From NCBI RefSeq assembly GCF_003751605.1, contig NZ_RJVJ01000001.1, positions 496,001-560,000 on the forward strand: DNA of 64,000 bases, written 5' to 3'. Made by a program: the position numbers and the translations under genes. Positions 8,843-16,344 of the stretch are shown one piece after another; positions within the stretch are counted from its first letter, which is position 1; each line of letters begins with the position of its first letter. A model generated the notes under the pieces. It was given only the letters and a program-made list of their open reading frames with translations. It did no database searches and had not been told where the DNA came from. Source of the stretch: Kitasatospora cineracea. Lineage in GTDB: Bacteria > Actinomycetota > Actinomycetes > Streptomycetales > Streptomycetaceae.

Positions 8843-9538
8843 GTGCCCCGCCCCCACGTCCTGCTGAGCGCCGCGGTGTCGATCGACGGCCACCTCGACG
8901 ACGCCTCCCCCGACCGGCTGCTGCTCTCCAACGCCGAGGACTTCGACCGGGTCGACGCGCTGCGCGCCGACAGCGACGCGGTGCTGGTCGGCGGCGGGAC
9001 GCTGCGCGCCGACAACCCGCGGCTGCTGGTCAACTCGCCGCAGCGGCGCGCCGCCCGGGAGGCCGCCGGGCGGCCCGGGTACCCGCTGAAGGTCACCCTG
9101 AGCGCGAGCGGCCGGCTGGACGCGGGCCTGAACTTCTGGCACACCGGCGGCGCCAAGCTCGCCTACACCACCGACGCCGCCGCGCCAGCGCTGCGCGCCG
9201 CGCTGGCCGGGGCGCCCGGCACCGAGGTGGTCGGCCTGGGCGGGGCGGTGCCGCTCGGCGCGGTGCTCGACGACCTGGGCGCGCGCGGGGTGCGCCGGCT
9301 GATGGTCGAGGGCGGCGGCAGCGTGCACACCCAGTTCCTCGCCGAGGGGCTGGCCGACGAACTGCAACTGGCCGTCGCCCCGCTGCTGGTCGGCCAGGCC
9401 GCCGCACCCCGCTTCCTCTCCCCCGCCGCGTACCCTGGCGGCCCGGCCCGCCGGATGCGGCTGCTGGAGGCACGTACGGTGGGGGACGTCGTCCTGCTGC
9501 GGTACGCCCCGAAGGAGTCCTCCGATGACCACCAGTGA
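8843..9538 (+). CDS. RibD C-terminal-type (DHFR-fold) reductase
   Basis: 231-residue pyrimidine/pyrrole reductase of the RibD C-terminal family. Visible motifs are HVLLSAAVSIDGHLDD at the N-terminus, VLVGGGTLRADNPRLLV, and LMVEGGGSVHTQFLAEGLADEL near the end, which form the NADPH and substrate site. In riboflavin synthesis this activity reduces the ribosylamino-pyrimidine made by the deaminase. The GTG at 8843 is preceded by GGAG at 8831-8834; a GTG at 8804 would add 13 residues but lacks such a site. It overlaps the deaminase gene by 14 bp, so translation is probably coupled. It is not next to other rib genes, so a role in a modified-nucleoside or deazapurine pathway is also possible. Confidence 0.85.
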   Translation: MPRPHVLLSAAVSIDGHLDDASPDRLLLSNAEDFDRVDALRADSDAVLVGGGTLRADNPRLLVNSPQRRAAREAAGRPGYPLKVTLSASGRLDAGLNFWHTGGAKLAYTTDAAAPALRAALAGAPGTEVVGLGGAVPLGAVLDDLGARGVRRLMVEGGGSVHTQFLAEGLADELQLAVAPLLVGQAAAPRFLSPAAYPGGPARRMRLLEARTVGDVVLLRYAPKESSDDHQ

Positions 9539-10046
9539 CCGTGCGCCCGAGAGCCGGAACGAGCGCGAGCAGGCGAGCGGGAGCGGGGACGCGGCCGGCC
9601 GCGGGCGCGACCTCGGGTGGATGCGCCGCGCGATCGAGCTGTCCCGGCGCTGCCCGCCGTCCGCAACGGCCTTCTCGGTCGGCGCGGTGGTGGTCGGCGC
9701 GGACGGCGAGGTGCTGGCCGAGGGCTACAGCCGCGAGGTGGACGCCGTGAACCACGCCGAGGAGGCCGCGCTCGGCAAGCTGCCGGCCGGCGACCCGCGG
9801 CTGCGCACCGCCACCGTCTACTCGACCCTGGAGCCGTGCGGGCAGCGCGCCTCCCGGCCGCACCCGTGCGCGGAGCTGATCGTGGCCGCCGGGGTGCCGC
9901 GGGTGGTGGTGGCCTGGCGGGAGCCCGCGCTGTTCGTCGAGGCGTGCCAGGGCACCGCGCTGCTGACCGGCGCGGGCATCGAGGTGGTGGAGCTGCCGGA
10001 GCTCGCCGAGGAGGCCCGGGCGGTCAACGCGCACCTGGTGGGGTGA
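9525..10046 (+). CDS. RibD N-terminal-type pyrimidine deaminase
   Basis: 173-residue zinc-dependent deaminase. The ligand motifs are VNHAEEAAL (HAE, zinc ligand and proton shuttle) and LEPCGQRASRPHPCAEL (two Cys ligands), in the spacing typical of riboflavin-type deaminases. Residues 1-25 are a polar disordered leader (MTTSDRAPESRNEREQASGS). In bacteria with a fused RibD this domain precedes the reductase in one polypeptide; here it is a separate, second gene whose ATG lies inside the end of the reductase gene. It probably works with the reductase on the same aminopyrimidine-type intermediate. Confidence 0.85.
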   Translation: MTTSDRAPESRNEREQASGSGDAAGRGRDLGWMRRAIELSRRCPPSATAFSVGAVVVGADGEVLAEGYSREVDAVNHAEEAALGKLPAGDPRLRTATVYSTLEPCGQRASRPHPCAELIVAAGVPRVVVAWREPALFVEACQGTALLTGAGIEVVELPELAEEARAVNAHLVG

Positions 10047-10116
10047 GCGGCCCGCCTCCGGGAGTTTTGTACGCTTGAGGAACAAACACCCGTACGAGGC
10101 CTCCCGAGGAGCCCCG

Positions 10117-10773
10117 ATGCCCGTCCTCACCCCGCCGGTCCGGGCCGTCCTGCTCGACATGGACGGCACCCTGGTCAACTCCGACGCCGTGGTCGAACGC
10201 TGCTGGCGCCGCTGGGCCGAGCGCAACGGCCTGGACGGCGACGAGGTGATGCGGGTCGCGCACGGGCGGCAGGGCCACCTGACCATGGGCCTGCTGCTGC
10301 CCGACCGCCCGGTCGAGCAGAACCTCGCCGAGAACGCGGTGATGCTCGACGAGGAGTCCTCCGACATCGACGGCGTGGTCGAAGTCCCGGGCGCCGCAAG
10401 GCTGGTGGCCTCGCTGGCCGGACTGCCGCACGCGCTGGTGACCTCCGCCGACGACCGGCTCGCCCGGGTCCGGATGGCCGCCGCCGGCGTCCCGCTGCCG
10501 CCGCTGGTGATCACCGCCGAGCACGTCGGCGCCAGCAAGCCCGACCCGGAGGGCTTCCTGAAGGCCGCCGCCGAGTTGGGCGTCGCCCCCGCCGAGTGCC
10601 TGGTGCTGGAGGACTCCGAGGCCGGCATCGCCGCCGCCCGGGCCGCCGGCATGCCGGTGCTCGGCATCGGCCCGCGCGCCGCCGCCCACCGGCCCGACCA
10701 CCACGTGGACGACCTGTCCGGCGTCCGGGTCAGCGGGGCGGCGGACGGCGGGCTGATCGTCGAACTGCCCTGA
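10117..10773 (+). CDS. HAD-family hydrolase (beta-phosphoglucomutase-like)
   Basis: 218-residue HAD phosphatase. Motif I is LLDMDGTLVNSD (nucleophile Asp), motif II is ALVTSADD, motif III is SKPDPEGF with the conserved Lys, and motif IV is LVLEDSEAGIAAARAAGMPVLGI. An alpha-helical cap between motifs I and II puts it in subfamily IA, near sugar-phosphate phosphatases. The ATG at 10117 follows GAGGA at 10106-10110. It is 70 bp after the deaminase on the same strand. A HAD enzyme beside RibD-like domains would suit the missing dephosphorylation step of riboflavin synthesis, but this is inference from position. Confidence 0.87.
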   Translation: MPVLTPPVRAVLLDMDGTLVNSDAVVERCWRRWAERNGLDGDEVMRVAHGRQGHLTMGLLLPDRPVEQNLAENAVMLDEESSDIDGVVEVPGAARLVASLAGLPHALVTSADDRLARVRMAAAGVPLPPLVITAEHVGASKPDPEGFLKAAAELGVAPAECLVLEDSEAGIAAARAAGMPVLGIGPRAAAHRPDHHVDDLSGVRVSGAADGGLIVELP

Positions 10774-10889
10774 CCCGTAAGGCGTTTCGGCGCTCCGGTG
10801 CTTCGGCGCTCCGGCGGCCCGGCGCTTCGGCGGCCCCGCGGTTCAGCGCCCCCGCTGCGGTCCGGCCGCTGCGGTCCGGCCGGTGCGAT

Positions 10890-11621
10890 TCAGCCGGTGC
10901 GGTCCAGCAGGGCCGCGGCCACCCGGGCGCACTCCTGCGGGTGCTCGCCCAGCCAGCGGCCGAGCAGGTGGTCCGCGCCCGGCAGGGTGAGCCTGGCGTA
11001 CGGGGCCGTCGACGCCGGGCGGGCGCGCAGGGCGGCGTCCAGCGCCTCGGTCACCTCGGCCGGGATCACCCCGTCGGTCTCCGGCAGCACCAGCACCGCC
11101 CGGCCGCCGAACGCCGTGAGGGTGTCGAAGGCCCGGCTGCTGCGCCAACTCCCCTCGGTGCGCAGGGTATTGGTGAACTCCGGCGCAGCGAACGGGAGTT
11201 CATGGATCTCGCGGGCGTAGGCGGCGGGCGCGCCGAGGGCGATCGCCGTGGTCCGGACGGCGAGTTCGGGCATCCGCAGCAGGTCGGCGACGGTCTGGCC
11301 GCTCATCGAGAAGCCGACCAGCAGCAGCGGCCCGGTCGGGGCGTGCCGGTCCAGCACCGCGCGGGCCTGGCGGGCCCGGCGGGCCAGCGAGAGCTCGCCG
11401 AGGACGCCGGTGCTCGCGCCGTGCCCGGCGAAGTCGAACACCACGGCGCGGCACCCGGCGGCCGCCAACTCCCTTGCCAGCGGCAGGCAGCGGTGCCGGT
11501 CGCCGCTGCCCGCGCCGTGCATCAGCAGCGCGGTGACCGGGCCGGCCAGCGGCTCCGGCTCGATCACGGTGCAGGCCAGGCGCTCGCCGTCGGCCTCGAC
11601 GGTCGACTCGACGAAGTCCAT
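10890..11621 (-). CDS. alpha/beta hydrolase
   Basis: 243-residue alpha/beta-fold hydrolase. The oxyanion region is LLMHGAGSGDRHRC (about 33-46), the nucleophile elbow is GFSMSG (Ser, about residue 103), the acid is probably in LVLPETDGVIPAE and the catalytic His in PGADHLLGRWLG. The sequence resembles short-chain acyl esterases and dienelactone-hydrolase relatives; the substrate is unknown. It has no signal peptide. The upstream 116 bp (10774-10889, beyond its 3' end) is filled with degenerate GCGGTCCGGCCG-type repeats and holds no gene. Confidence 0.85.
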   Translation of the reverse strand: MDFVESTVEADGERLACTVIEPEPLAGPVTALLMHGAGSGDRHRCLPLARELAAAGCRAVVFDFAGHGASTGVLGELSLARRARQARAVLDRHAPTGPLLLVGFSMSGQTVADLLRMPELAVRTTAIALGAPAAYAREIHELPFAAPEFTNTLRTEGSWRSSRAFDTLTAFGGRAVLVLPETDGVIPAEVTEALDAALRARPASTAPYARLTLPGADHLLGRWLGEHPQECARVAAALLDRTG

Positions 11622-11698
11622 GCGGTTCCTTCCGGGCGGGTGGTTGAACGGGTGGCGTTCGATCCGGCCACCGTGCGGTGTCGTGCGGACGGTCAGTC

Positions 11699-11792
11699 CG
11701 GGGGGTCAATCCGGGCGGGCGGTCAATCCGGGCGGTCAGCCCGGGCGGGCGGTCAGCCCGGGCGGGCGGTCAGCCCGGGCGGGCGGTCAATC
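11699..11792. repeat. tandem 17-bp repeat spanning a stop codon
   Basis: Five to six units related to GGGCGGGCGGTCAGCCC (one shortened to 13 bp) extend from the stop codon of the VOC gene at 11787-11789 into the gap before the hydrolase gene. Some units carry CAATCC in place of CAGCCC, the form found at the stop codon itself, so the array looks like repeated duplication of the gene's 3' end. Confidence 0.8.
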
Positions 11793-12164
11793 CGGGACGG
11801 CGAGGCGGAACGGGTGCCCGGCCGGGTCCAGCAGCGTCACCCCGCGCTCGCCGTCGACCTGCGGTTCGGGCCGGGACGCCCCCGTCGCCAGCAGCGCCGC
11901 CACCGCCGGGCCCAACTCCAGGACGGTGAAGTCGAGACGGGCCCGCGAACCGGCCTCCGGCCAGTGCGGCGACCGGTACCCGCCGACCCGCTGGAAGCCG
12001 ATCCGCACCGGGCCCTCACCGATGAACACGTAGCTCTCGCTGCGGTACGTCACCGGCCAGCCCGTCACCTGCTGGTAGAAGGCCGCCAGTTGCTCGGGGT
12101 CGGCGCAGTCCAGCACCACCGAGCCGAGCGTGCCCACGGCCCGCGCCGCCTGTCGTCCTGTCAC
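11787..12164 (-). CDS. VOC (glyoxalase/bleomycin resistance) family protein
   Basis: 125-residue vicinal-oxygen-chelate protein with the two beta-alpha-beta modules of the family: VGTLGSVVLDCADPEQLAAF and TGWPVTYRSESYVFIG in the first, RLDFTVLELGPAVAALLATG and GVTLLDPAGHPFRLAV in the second. The C-terminal DPAGHPF is the usual family signature. Members bind a metal and act on small electrophiles or bind antibiotics; the substrate here cannot be deduced. It lies 12 bp downstream of the MFS exporter gene on the same strand, so it may belong to the TetR-MFS operon and serve in resistance. Confidence 0.85.
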   Translation of the reverse strand: MTGRQAARAVGTLGSVVLDCADPEQLAAFYQQVTGWPVTYRSESYVFIGEGPVRIGFQRVGGYRSPHWPEAGSRARLDFTVLELGPAVAALLATGASRPEPQVDGERGVTLLDPAGHPFRLAVPD

Positions 12165-12176
12165 CGGCCCAGCCTG

Positions 12177-13550
12177 TCACGCACCGCCGACAGCGGCTCC
12201 GTCGTTCGGGGCGTGTCGAGCGGCGGGCAGGGCAGGAGTGGGCAGTGCAGCAGCGGGCAGCGCGGCAGCGGGCAGCAGGCCGACGGCGGCGAGGGCGGCC
12301 AGGACCGGCAGCGAGCCGTGCGTCTCGGCGCCGGACGCGGCCGCCGCCGCGATGCCCAGGGTCGGGCCGGTGTTCATCGCGGTCTGCTTCAACCCGCCGA
12401 CCGCGCCCGCGTACCCCGCCGGGGCGTCGCCGACCACGGTGCCGGTCGCCGTCACCATCACCGCCGCGAACCCCGCGCCCAGCAGCGCCGACGCCACCGC
12501 CGTGGCCGGCACCGACGCGCCCCCGCCGCCCGGCCCGGCCAGCCCCGCGATGCCCGCCACCAGCAGCGCCACCCCCGCCAGCGCCGTCCGCCGGGGCCCC
12601 TGCGCGCGCAGCGCCCGCTCGGCCGCCGGGGCGCCCAGCACCATCAGCGCGGTCAGCGGCAGCATCCGCAGCGCGGTGTCCGACGGACCGACCCGCAGCG
12701 TGTCCTGGAGCCGGAAGGTGGTGCTGAACAGCGTCCCGAACAGCCCCGCCGAGGCGGTCAGCAGCAGCACCAGCGAGGCCGCGACCGGCCGTGACGCCGC
12801 CACCGGACGCGGCACCACCGGGCTCGCGGCCCGCCGCTCGTGCACCACCAGCACGGTGAACAGGCCCGCGGCGCCCGCCAGTTCGGCGGACGTACGGACC
12901 CAGCCGCGCTCCGGGACCAGGGAGAGCGCGTGCACCAGGACGGCCAGGGCCGCCGCGAGCAGGGCGGCGCCTGCCGGGTCGAGCCGCTGCTTGTCCGTGC
13001 CCGCCCGGTCGGGGCGCAGGCCGAGGGTCATCGCGGCGAGCACCGCGGCCACCGGGACGTTGATCCAGAACACCGCGCGCCAGCCGAACCCGTCCACCAG
13101 CACCCCGCCGAGCAACGGGCCCGCGCCCGCCGCCACCGCGATCGCCCCCGTCCGGACGGCGATCGCCCGGCCGAGCCGCTCCGGCGGGCAGCACAGCCGC
13201 AGCAGCGCGAGCGTCCCGGGCTGCAGCAGCGCGCCGAACACGCCCTGCGCGACCCGCAGTCCGACCACCCAGCCGACGGTCGGGGCCAGCCCGATCCCGG
13301 CCGAGGCCGCACCGAAGCCGAGCACGCCCGCCAGCAGCATCCGGCGGTGGCCGTACCGGTCGCCAAGCCGGCCCGCGAGCACCAGCAGGGCCGCGACGGC
13401 GACCAGGTAGCCGGTGCTCGTCCACTGCAACTCGGCGGTCGTGCAGCCGAGTTCGCGCCGCATGCCGGGCTGCGCCATCAGCAGCACCGTACCGTCCAGG
13501 GCCACCAGCATGGCCGCGCCCGCGCTGACCGGCAGCGCGAGGCGGCTCAC
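12177..13550 (-). CDS. MFS drug exporter, DHA2-like
   Basis: 457-residue integral membrane transporter with about 14 predicted hydrophobic segments, as in the 14-TMS DHA2 family. Motif A is seen as GRLGDRYGHRRML between TM2 and TM3, and motif C-like glycine-rich sequence GAGPLLGGVLVDGFGWRAVFWINVPV follows TM4-TM5. Such proteins export drugs or metabolites by proton antiport. The GTG at 13548-13550 overlaps the TGA of the upstream TetR gene (GTGA), which indicates translational coupling; the much longer open frame upstream is not membrane-like. The end is an Ala/Pro-rich tail. Probably repressed by the TetR protein encoded just upstream. Confidence 0.9.
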   Translation of the reverse strand: MSRLALPVSAGAAMLVALDGTVLLMAQPGMRRELGCTTAELQWTSTGYLVAVAALLVLAGRLGDRYGHRRMLLAGVLGFGAASAGIGLAPTVGWVVGLRVAQGVFGALLQPGTLALLRLCCPPERLGRAIAVRTGAIAVAAGAGPLLGGVLVDGFGWRAVFWINVPVAAVLAAMTLGLRPDRAGTDKQRLDPAGAALLAAALAVLVHALSLVPERGWVRTSAELAGAAGLFTVLVVHERRAASPVVPRPVAASRPVAASLVLLLTASAGLFGTLFSTTFRLQDTLRVGPSDTALRMLPLTALMVLGAPAAERALRAQGPRRTALAGVALLVAGIAGLAGPGGGGASVPATAVASALLGAGFAAVMVTATGTVVGDAPAGYAGAVGGLKQTAMNTGPTLGIAAAAASGAETHGSLPVLAALAAVGLLPAAALPAAALPTPALPAARHAPNDGAAVGGA

Positions 13551-14134
13551 GGCCGGGCCCCGAGGTGCGCCGTCAGGACCGCCGCCAGCAACTCCTCCTC
13601 GCACCCCTCCCCCAGCATCAGCCCCGTGCTCCCCCAGCCCTGCAGCTGCGCCAGCCCGTGCAGGTTCGCCCACAGCGCGGCCGTCACCACCGGCGCCCGC
13701 TCCGCGTCCCCCGTGCACTCCCCCACCAGCCGCGCCAGCTCGCCGAACAGCGGCACCGTCGACTCCCGCAGCCGCGGCCCGTCCGGCTCCGATCCGTCGC
13801 TGCTCAGCAGGTCGTGCCGGAACATCAGCTCGAACATCCCGCGCCGCTCGGCGGCGTACCCCAGGTACATCCGCGCCATCCCCGCCACCCGCACCCGCGC
13901 GTCCCCCGCCGGCACCGCCGCGAACCGCCCCGCCAACTCCTCGAACCCGCGCCGCGCCACCGCCGACAGCAGCGCCCGGTGCGTCGGGAAGTACCGCCGC
14001 GGAGCCCCGTGCGACACCCCGGCCCGCCGCGCGATCTCCCGCAGCCCGACCGCCCCCGACCCCTCCGCCAGCACCAACTCGACCCCGGCGTCCACCAGGC
14101 GCTCCCGCAGGGGGGTCTGCTCATCGCTGTCCAT
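13547..14134 (-). CDS. TetR-family repressor
   Basis: 195-residue TetR regulator. The N-terminal DNA-binding domain is LRERLVDAGVELVLAEGSGA followed by VGLREIARRAGVSHGAPRRYFPTHRALLSAVA (helix-turn-helix about residues 29-55). The C-terminal domain (WANLHGLAQLQGWG) resembles the ligand-binding TetR_C types found beside exporters. The gene is the first of the unit TetR-MFS-VOC. Inverted repeats at 14133-14147 and 14157-14171 overlap and precede the ATG at 14134, so autoregulation and repression of the exporter by this protein is the natural reading; the inducer is probably a transported compound. Confidence 0.9.
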   Translation of the reverse strand: MDSDEQTPLRERLVDAGVELVLAEGSGAVGLREIARRAGVSHGAPRRYFPTHRALLSAVARRGFEELAGRFAAVPAGDARVRVAGMARMYLGYAAERRGMFELMFRHDLLSSDGSEPDGPRLRESTVPLFGELARLVGECTGDAERAPVVTAALWANLHGLAQLQGWGSTGLMLGEGCEEELLAAVLTAHLGARP

Positions 14135-14174
14135 GGACAGTGTCTACCAGCACCGCGTAGACAGTGTCTACCAG
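14133..14174. promoter_or_regulatory. tandem inverted-repeat operator of the TetR-MFS operon
   Basis: GACAGTGTCTACCAG occurs twice (14136-14150 and 14160-14174), 24 bp apart. The second copy is the core of GTAGACAGTGTCTAC (14157-14171), an inverted repeat of 6-bp arms around 3 bases; the first copy overlaps the TetR ATG at 14132-14134. This is the layout of a TetR autoregulatory operator. Confidence 0.75.
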
Positions 14175-14202
14175 GCGTGGCGCCGCGCCGCGCCGTTCGA
14201 CG

Positions 14203-14901
14203 TCACGACCGGCTCGGGCCGGCCCCTTCCCCGTACGGGCGCAGCACCATGAGTCCGCCCTCCGGGGCGGCGGCCATCGCGAAGGGGAAGCGGTCGAGTT
14301 CCAGGCACAGGCGGACGTCGTCCTCGTGGACGCCCTCCCGGATGCCCCCGGCCAGTTCGGCGGCGGCGGTGGAGTCGGCGGCGCGGCGCAGGTAGGGGGC
14401 GGGGTCGGGGGCGGGGCCGGCGGCGCGGCGGCCGATGTACCGGGCGCAGGCGAGGTCCTCCTCGGCGCGGCCGTCCTCGCCGGTGACGACGAAGGTGACG
14501 TCGGGACGGCCGTGCAGGGCGCGGGCGGTGGCCCCGGCGACCACGAAGCTCGCGCACAGCACCAGGTCCGCACCCCGGACGGCCAGTGCGCCGACCGTTC
14601 CGGCGGTGGTCTTCTGCACGACGGTGCGCCCCGCGAGGTCGGTGCCGCGGATCCGGCCGGGCGAGTTGACGGCGTCGAACCCGGACGCGGGCGCCCCGTC
14701 CTTGAGCGCCACCCAGTCCGGGTGCTGGGCCTTCAACTCCAGCGCCTCGTCCAGCGATCCGGCCAGCACGATCCGCTCCGCCCCCTGCGCGAACGCCCAG
14801 GCGGCGGTGGTGAAGGCGCGCATCACGTCGATGACGACGGCGACGGGCGGGGTGTCGGTGAGCTCGCCGATGGCGAGGAAGCGGGTCTCCATGCCGGTCA
14901 T
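14203..14901 (-). CDS. ComB-like 2-phosphosulfolactate phosphatase family protein
   Basis: 232-residue member of the ComB family. Signature segments are [41 protein letters not shown] and [16 protein letters not shown], which in ComB bind Mg2+ and the phosphosulfolactate of coenzyme M synthesis. Streptomycetes do not make coenzyme M, so the true substrate is probably another phosphoester; this is inference. Three starts are possible: GTG 14907, ATG 14901 (10 bases after GGGAG) and ATG 14892, which gives the N-terminus [11 protein letters not shown] most like relatives. I chose 14901. The gene stands alone. Confidence 0.8.
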   Translation of the reverse strand: MTGMETRFLAIGELTDTPPVAVVIDVMRAFTTAAWAFAQGAERIVLAGSLDEALELKAQHPDWVALKDGAPASGFDAVNSPGRIRGTDLAGRTVVQKTTAGTVGALAVRGADLVLCASFVVAGATARALHGRPDVTFVVTGEDGRAEEDLACARYIGRRAAGPAPDPAPYLRRAADSTAAAELAGGIREGVHEDDVRLCLELDRFPFAMAAAPEGGLMVLRPYGEGAGPSRS

Positions 14902-14950
14902 GATCACCGGACTCCCGGACCCGGTGCCAAGGGTTTTCCCGCCCCTGACG

Positions 14951-14990
14951 CCCCGGAGGGGCCACCCCTCGGCGGGCGGCCCCTCCGGGG
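14951..14990. terminator. 13-bp-stem hairpin downstream of the YoeB-like toxin
   Basis: CCCCGGAGGGGCC (14951-14963) pairs with 14978-14990. It lies 125 bp beyond the toxin stop and 44 bp upstream of the ComB-like start, so it probably insulates the two leftward genes. The rest of 14991-15114 holds no gene. Confidence 0.55.
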
Positions 14991-15114
14991 TGGCGCGGGC
15001 GGATCGGACGTTGAGGCGGAATTGCCATCACACCGCTGCGACCTGCGGAAACGTTGATTCTGGCGGCCCAAGTCAGCACGGAATCAGCACGGCGACGCAA
15101 CCGCCGCCTGGCAA

Positions 15115-15369
15115 TCAGTAGTGGTAACGGGCCGCCAGGATGATGATCTTCCGGTCGGCGACCAGGTAGACGAGGCGGCGCTCGTCATCGATCCTCCGCG
15201 ACCAGGCCCCGGGCAAGTGGTACTTCAACGGCTCGGGCTTACCGATCCCGGTGAACGGGTCGCGAAGGACGTCCTCGATGAGTCTGTTGATCCGGGCGAG
15301 CACCTTGCGGTCGCCCTTGAGCCAGGATGCGTAGTCCTCCCAGCCGGTCTCTTCGAAGACGAGCCTCAC
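15115..15369 (-). CDS. yoeB: Txe/YoeB-family toxin
   Basis: 84-residue RelE-fold mRNA endonuclease toxin. It starts MRLVFEETGWEDYASWLKGD and contains RINRLIEDVLRDPFTGIGKPEPLKYHLPGAWSRRIDDERRLVYLV with the C-terminal RYHY; Glu, Arg, His and Tyr of the YoeB active site are all present. The family cleaves mRNA on the ribosome. Its GTG start overlaps the antitoxin TGA by 4 bp (GTGA). The toxin looks intact while its antitoxin is shortened at the 5' end, so it is probably not expressed, or is kept in check by another antitoxin. Confidence 0.9.
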   Translation of the reverse strand: MRLVFEETGWEDYASWLKGDRKVLARINRLIEDVLRDPFTGIGKPEPLKYHLPGAWSRRIDDERRLVYLVADRKIIILAARYHY

Positions 15370-15605
15370 GCGGCGCCCTTCTCGACACCCGCCGCACCAG
15401 GGTCGATGAGCTCCCGCTCGGAGAGCCCTGTGCCGCCGAGGGCGTTCTCGTACGCCTTGAGCAAGCGGCGGGCGTTCGCAGGCGAGCGCAACAGGTAGGA
15501 GCCTTCACGCAGGGCGGCATAGTCCTCGGCCGATACGAGTACGGCATTCCCGTGCTTGGAGACGATTTCGATGGCCTCGTGGTCGTCATTGACCTTCTTG
15601 ATCAA
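15366..15605 (-). pseudogene. yefM: YefM-type antitoxin lacking its N-terminus
   Basis: The frame encodes FPLIKKVNDDHEAIEIVSKHG followed by NAVLVSAEDYAALREG and [20 protein letters not shown], the body of a Phd/YefM antitoxin. From memory, relatives begin with about 12 further residues (Met-Ser-Ile-type SEAR segment) before FPLIKK. Here the frame runs upstream only to a TGA at 15630-15632, with no ATG or GTG; the only start is the TTG at 15603-15605. A 15-bp-stem hairpin (15616-15651) replaces the missing 5' end and promoter. I read this as a decapitated gene. The toxin-binding C-terminal half is preserved, so a weakly expressed short antitoxin cannot be excluded. Confidence 0.7.
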
Positions 15606-15615
15606 CGGAAAGGAG

Positions 15616-15651
15616 AACGGGGGCTCGCCTCAAGAGAGGCGAGCCCCCGTT
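15616..15651. terminator. perfect 15-bp-stem hairpin at the truncated antitoxin
   Basis: AACGGGGGCTCGCCT (15616-15630) pairs with 15637-15651 around a 6-base loop, followed by TTT on the plus strand. It abuts the broken 5' end of the antitoxin and looks like a terminator carried in from another gene's 3' end. Confidence 0.7.
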
Positions 15652-15684
15652 TGACCCGCGAAAACGCGGTCCCGGACGCAGCTG

Positions 15685-15732
15685 TCCAGCACCCATCCAG
15701 CACAGTGCGGGTTCATCCGGCACATCCAGCAC
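15685..15732. repeat. CCAGCAC iterons upstream of relB-like gene
   Basis: CCAGCAC occurs at 15686, 15697 and 15726, with a variant CCGGCAC at 15716; spacings are near one or two helical turns. The 19-bp block TCCAGCACCCATCCAGCAC (15685-15703) recurs exactly at 16345-16363. Confidence 0.7.
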
Positions 15733-15793
15733 CCCGCGACCGACTTCATCTCGGCCGTGGTGTACACATGGCACACTCGGTACGCTTGAGCGC

Positions 15794-16063
15794 ATGACGC
15801 AGCCACTGCCCGTAGAGTCCATCCGCGATGTGCGCGCGCATCTGGCCGAGGTAGTTGAGCGAGCCGATCGGGACGACGTGCCCACTGTGATTACGCGCCG
15901 AGGCAAGAAAGTGGCCGCGGTCGTCTCCATCGAGGTTCTGCGCAAGTACCAGGAGTGGGAGGAGCGCGAGATCAACCGGATCATCGACGAGCGCATGGCC
16001 AACCCCGCACCCGGCATCCCGATCGAGGACATCATGAGGGAGACGCTGGCGCGCAGTGAGTGA
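15794..16063 (+). CDS. relB: Phd/YefM-type antitoxin
   Basis: 89-residue antitoxin. The N-terminal Phd/YefM fold is clear: VESIRDVRAHLAEVVERADR followed by DDVPTVITRRGKKVAAVVSIEVLRKYQEWEE, then an acidic/basic tail (NRIIDERMANPAPGIPIEDIMRETLARSE) that would wrap the toxin. It probably neutralises the downstream RelE/ParE-type toxin and represses its own promoter. The ATG at 15794 is 10 bases after a TACGCT-like -10 element (15782-15787), so transcripts may be nearly leaderless. It overlaps the toxin by 8 bp. The CCAGCAC iterons upstream may be its operator. Confidence 0.88.
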   Translation: MTQPLPVESIRDVRAHLAEVVERADRDDVPTVITRRGKKVAAVVSIEVLRKYQEWEEREINRIIDERMANPAPGIPIEDIMRETLARSE

Positions 16064-16319
16064 GTACCGCACCGTCTTCCGACCCGAGGCGCAGGCCGAG
16101 CTCCGGAAGATCCCCCGCGACACGGCATTGCGCATCCTGGCCAAGCTGACCGAGTTGGAGAGCGACCCTCTCGGCCTCAACAGCACCGCCCTCGCGTCGC
16201 AGCCCGAGCGCCGGCGCCTGCGGGTCGGCGACTACCGAGTCGTCTACACGATCGACAACGGAGAGCTCGTGGTGTGGGTCGTACACGTCGGGCACCGCTC
16301 CACCGTTTACGACACCTGA
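16056..16319 (+). CDS. relE: RelE/ParE-family toxin
   Basis: 87-residue RelE/ParE-superfamily toxin starting (GTG) SEYRTVFRPEAQAELRKIPR, with LRILAKLTELESDPLGLNS, RRLRVGDYRVVYTIDNGELVVWVVHVGHRSTVY following. The conserved Arg-rich LRVGDYRVVY strand and C-terminal VGHRxxVY match RelE-type ribosome-dependent RNases, although ParE gyrase poisons share the fold. Translation starts inside the antitoxin gene. This module is complete, unlike the YefM/YoeB-like one 190 bp to its left. Confidence 0.88.
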   Translation: MSEYRTVFRPEAQAELRKIPRDTALRILAKLTELESDPLGLNSTALASQPERRRLRVGDYRVVYTIDNGELVVWVVHVGHRSTVYDT

Positions 16320-16344
16320 CGCCGGCTGATCCGGCATCAGGATA

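Noticed and set aside
8344..9528. Plus-strand frame through the oxidase end, heptamer repeat and reductase
   Set aside because: Shadow of neighbouring frames; translation is Arg/Ala/Gly-rich and the repeat gives only a low-complexity run.
14203..14901. Coenzyme M biosynthesis cluster around the ComB-like gene
   Set aside because: No ComA, ComC or ComDE-type genes are nearby; only the phosphatase family resemblance remains.
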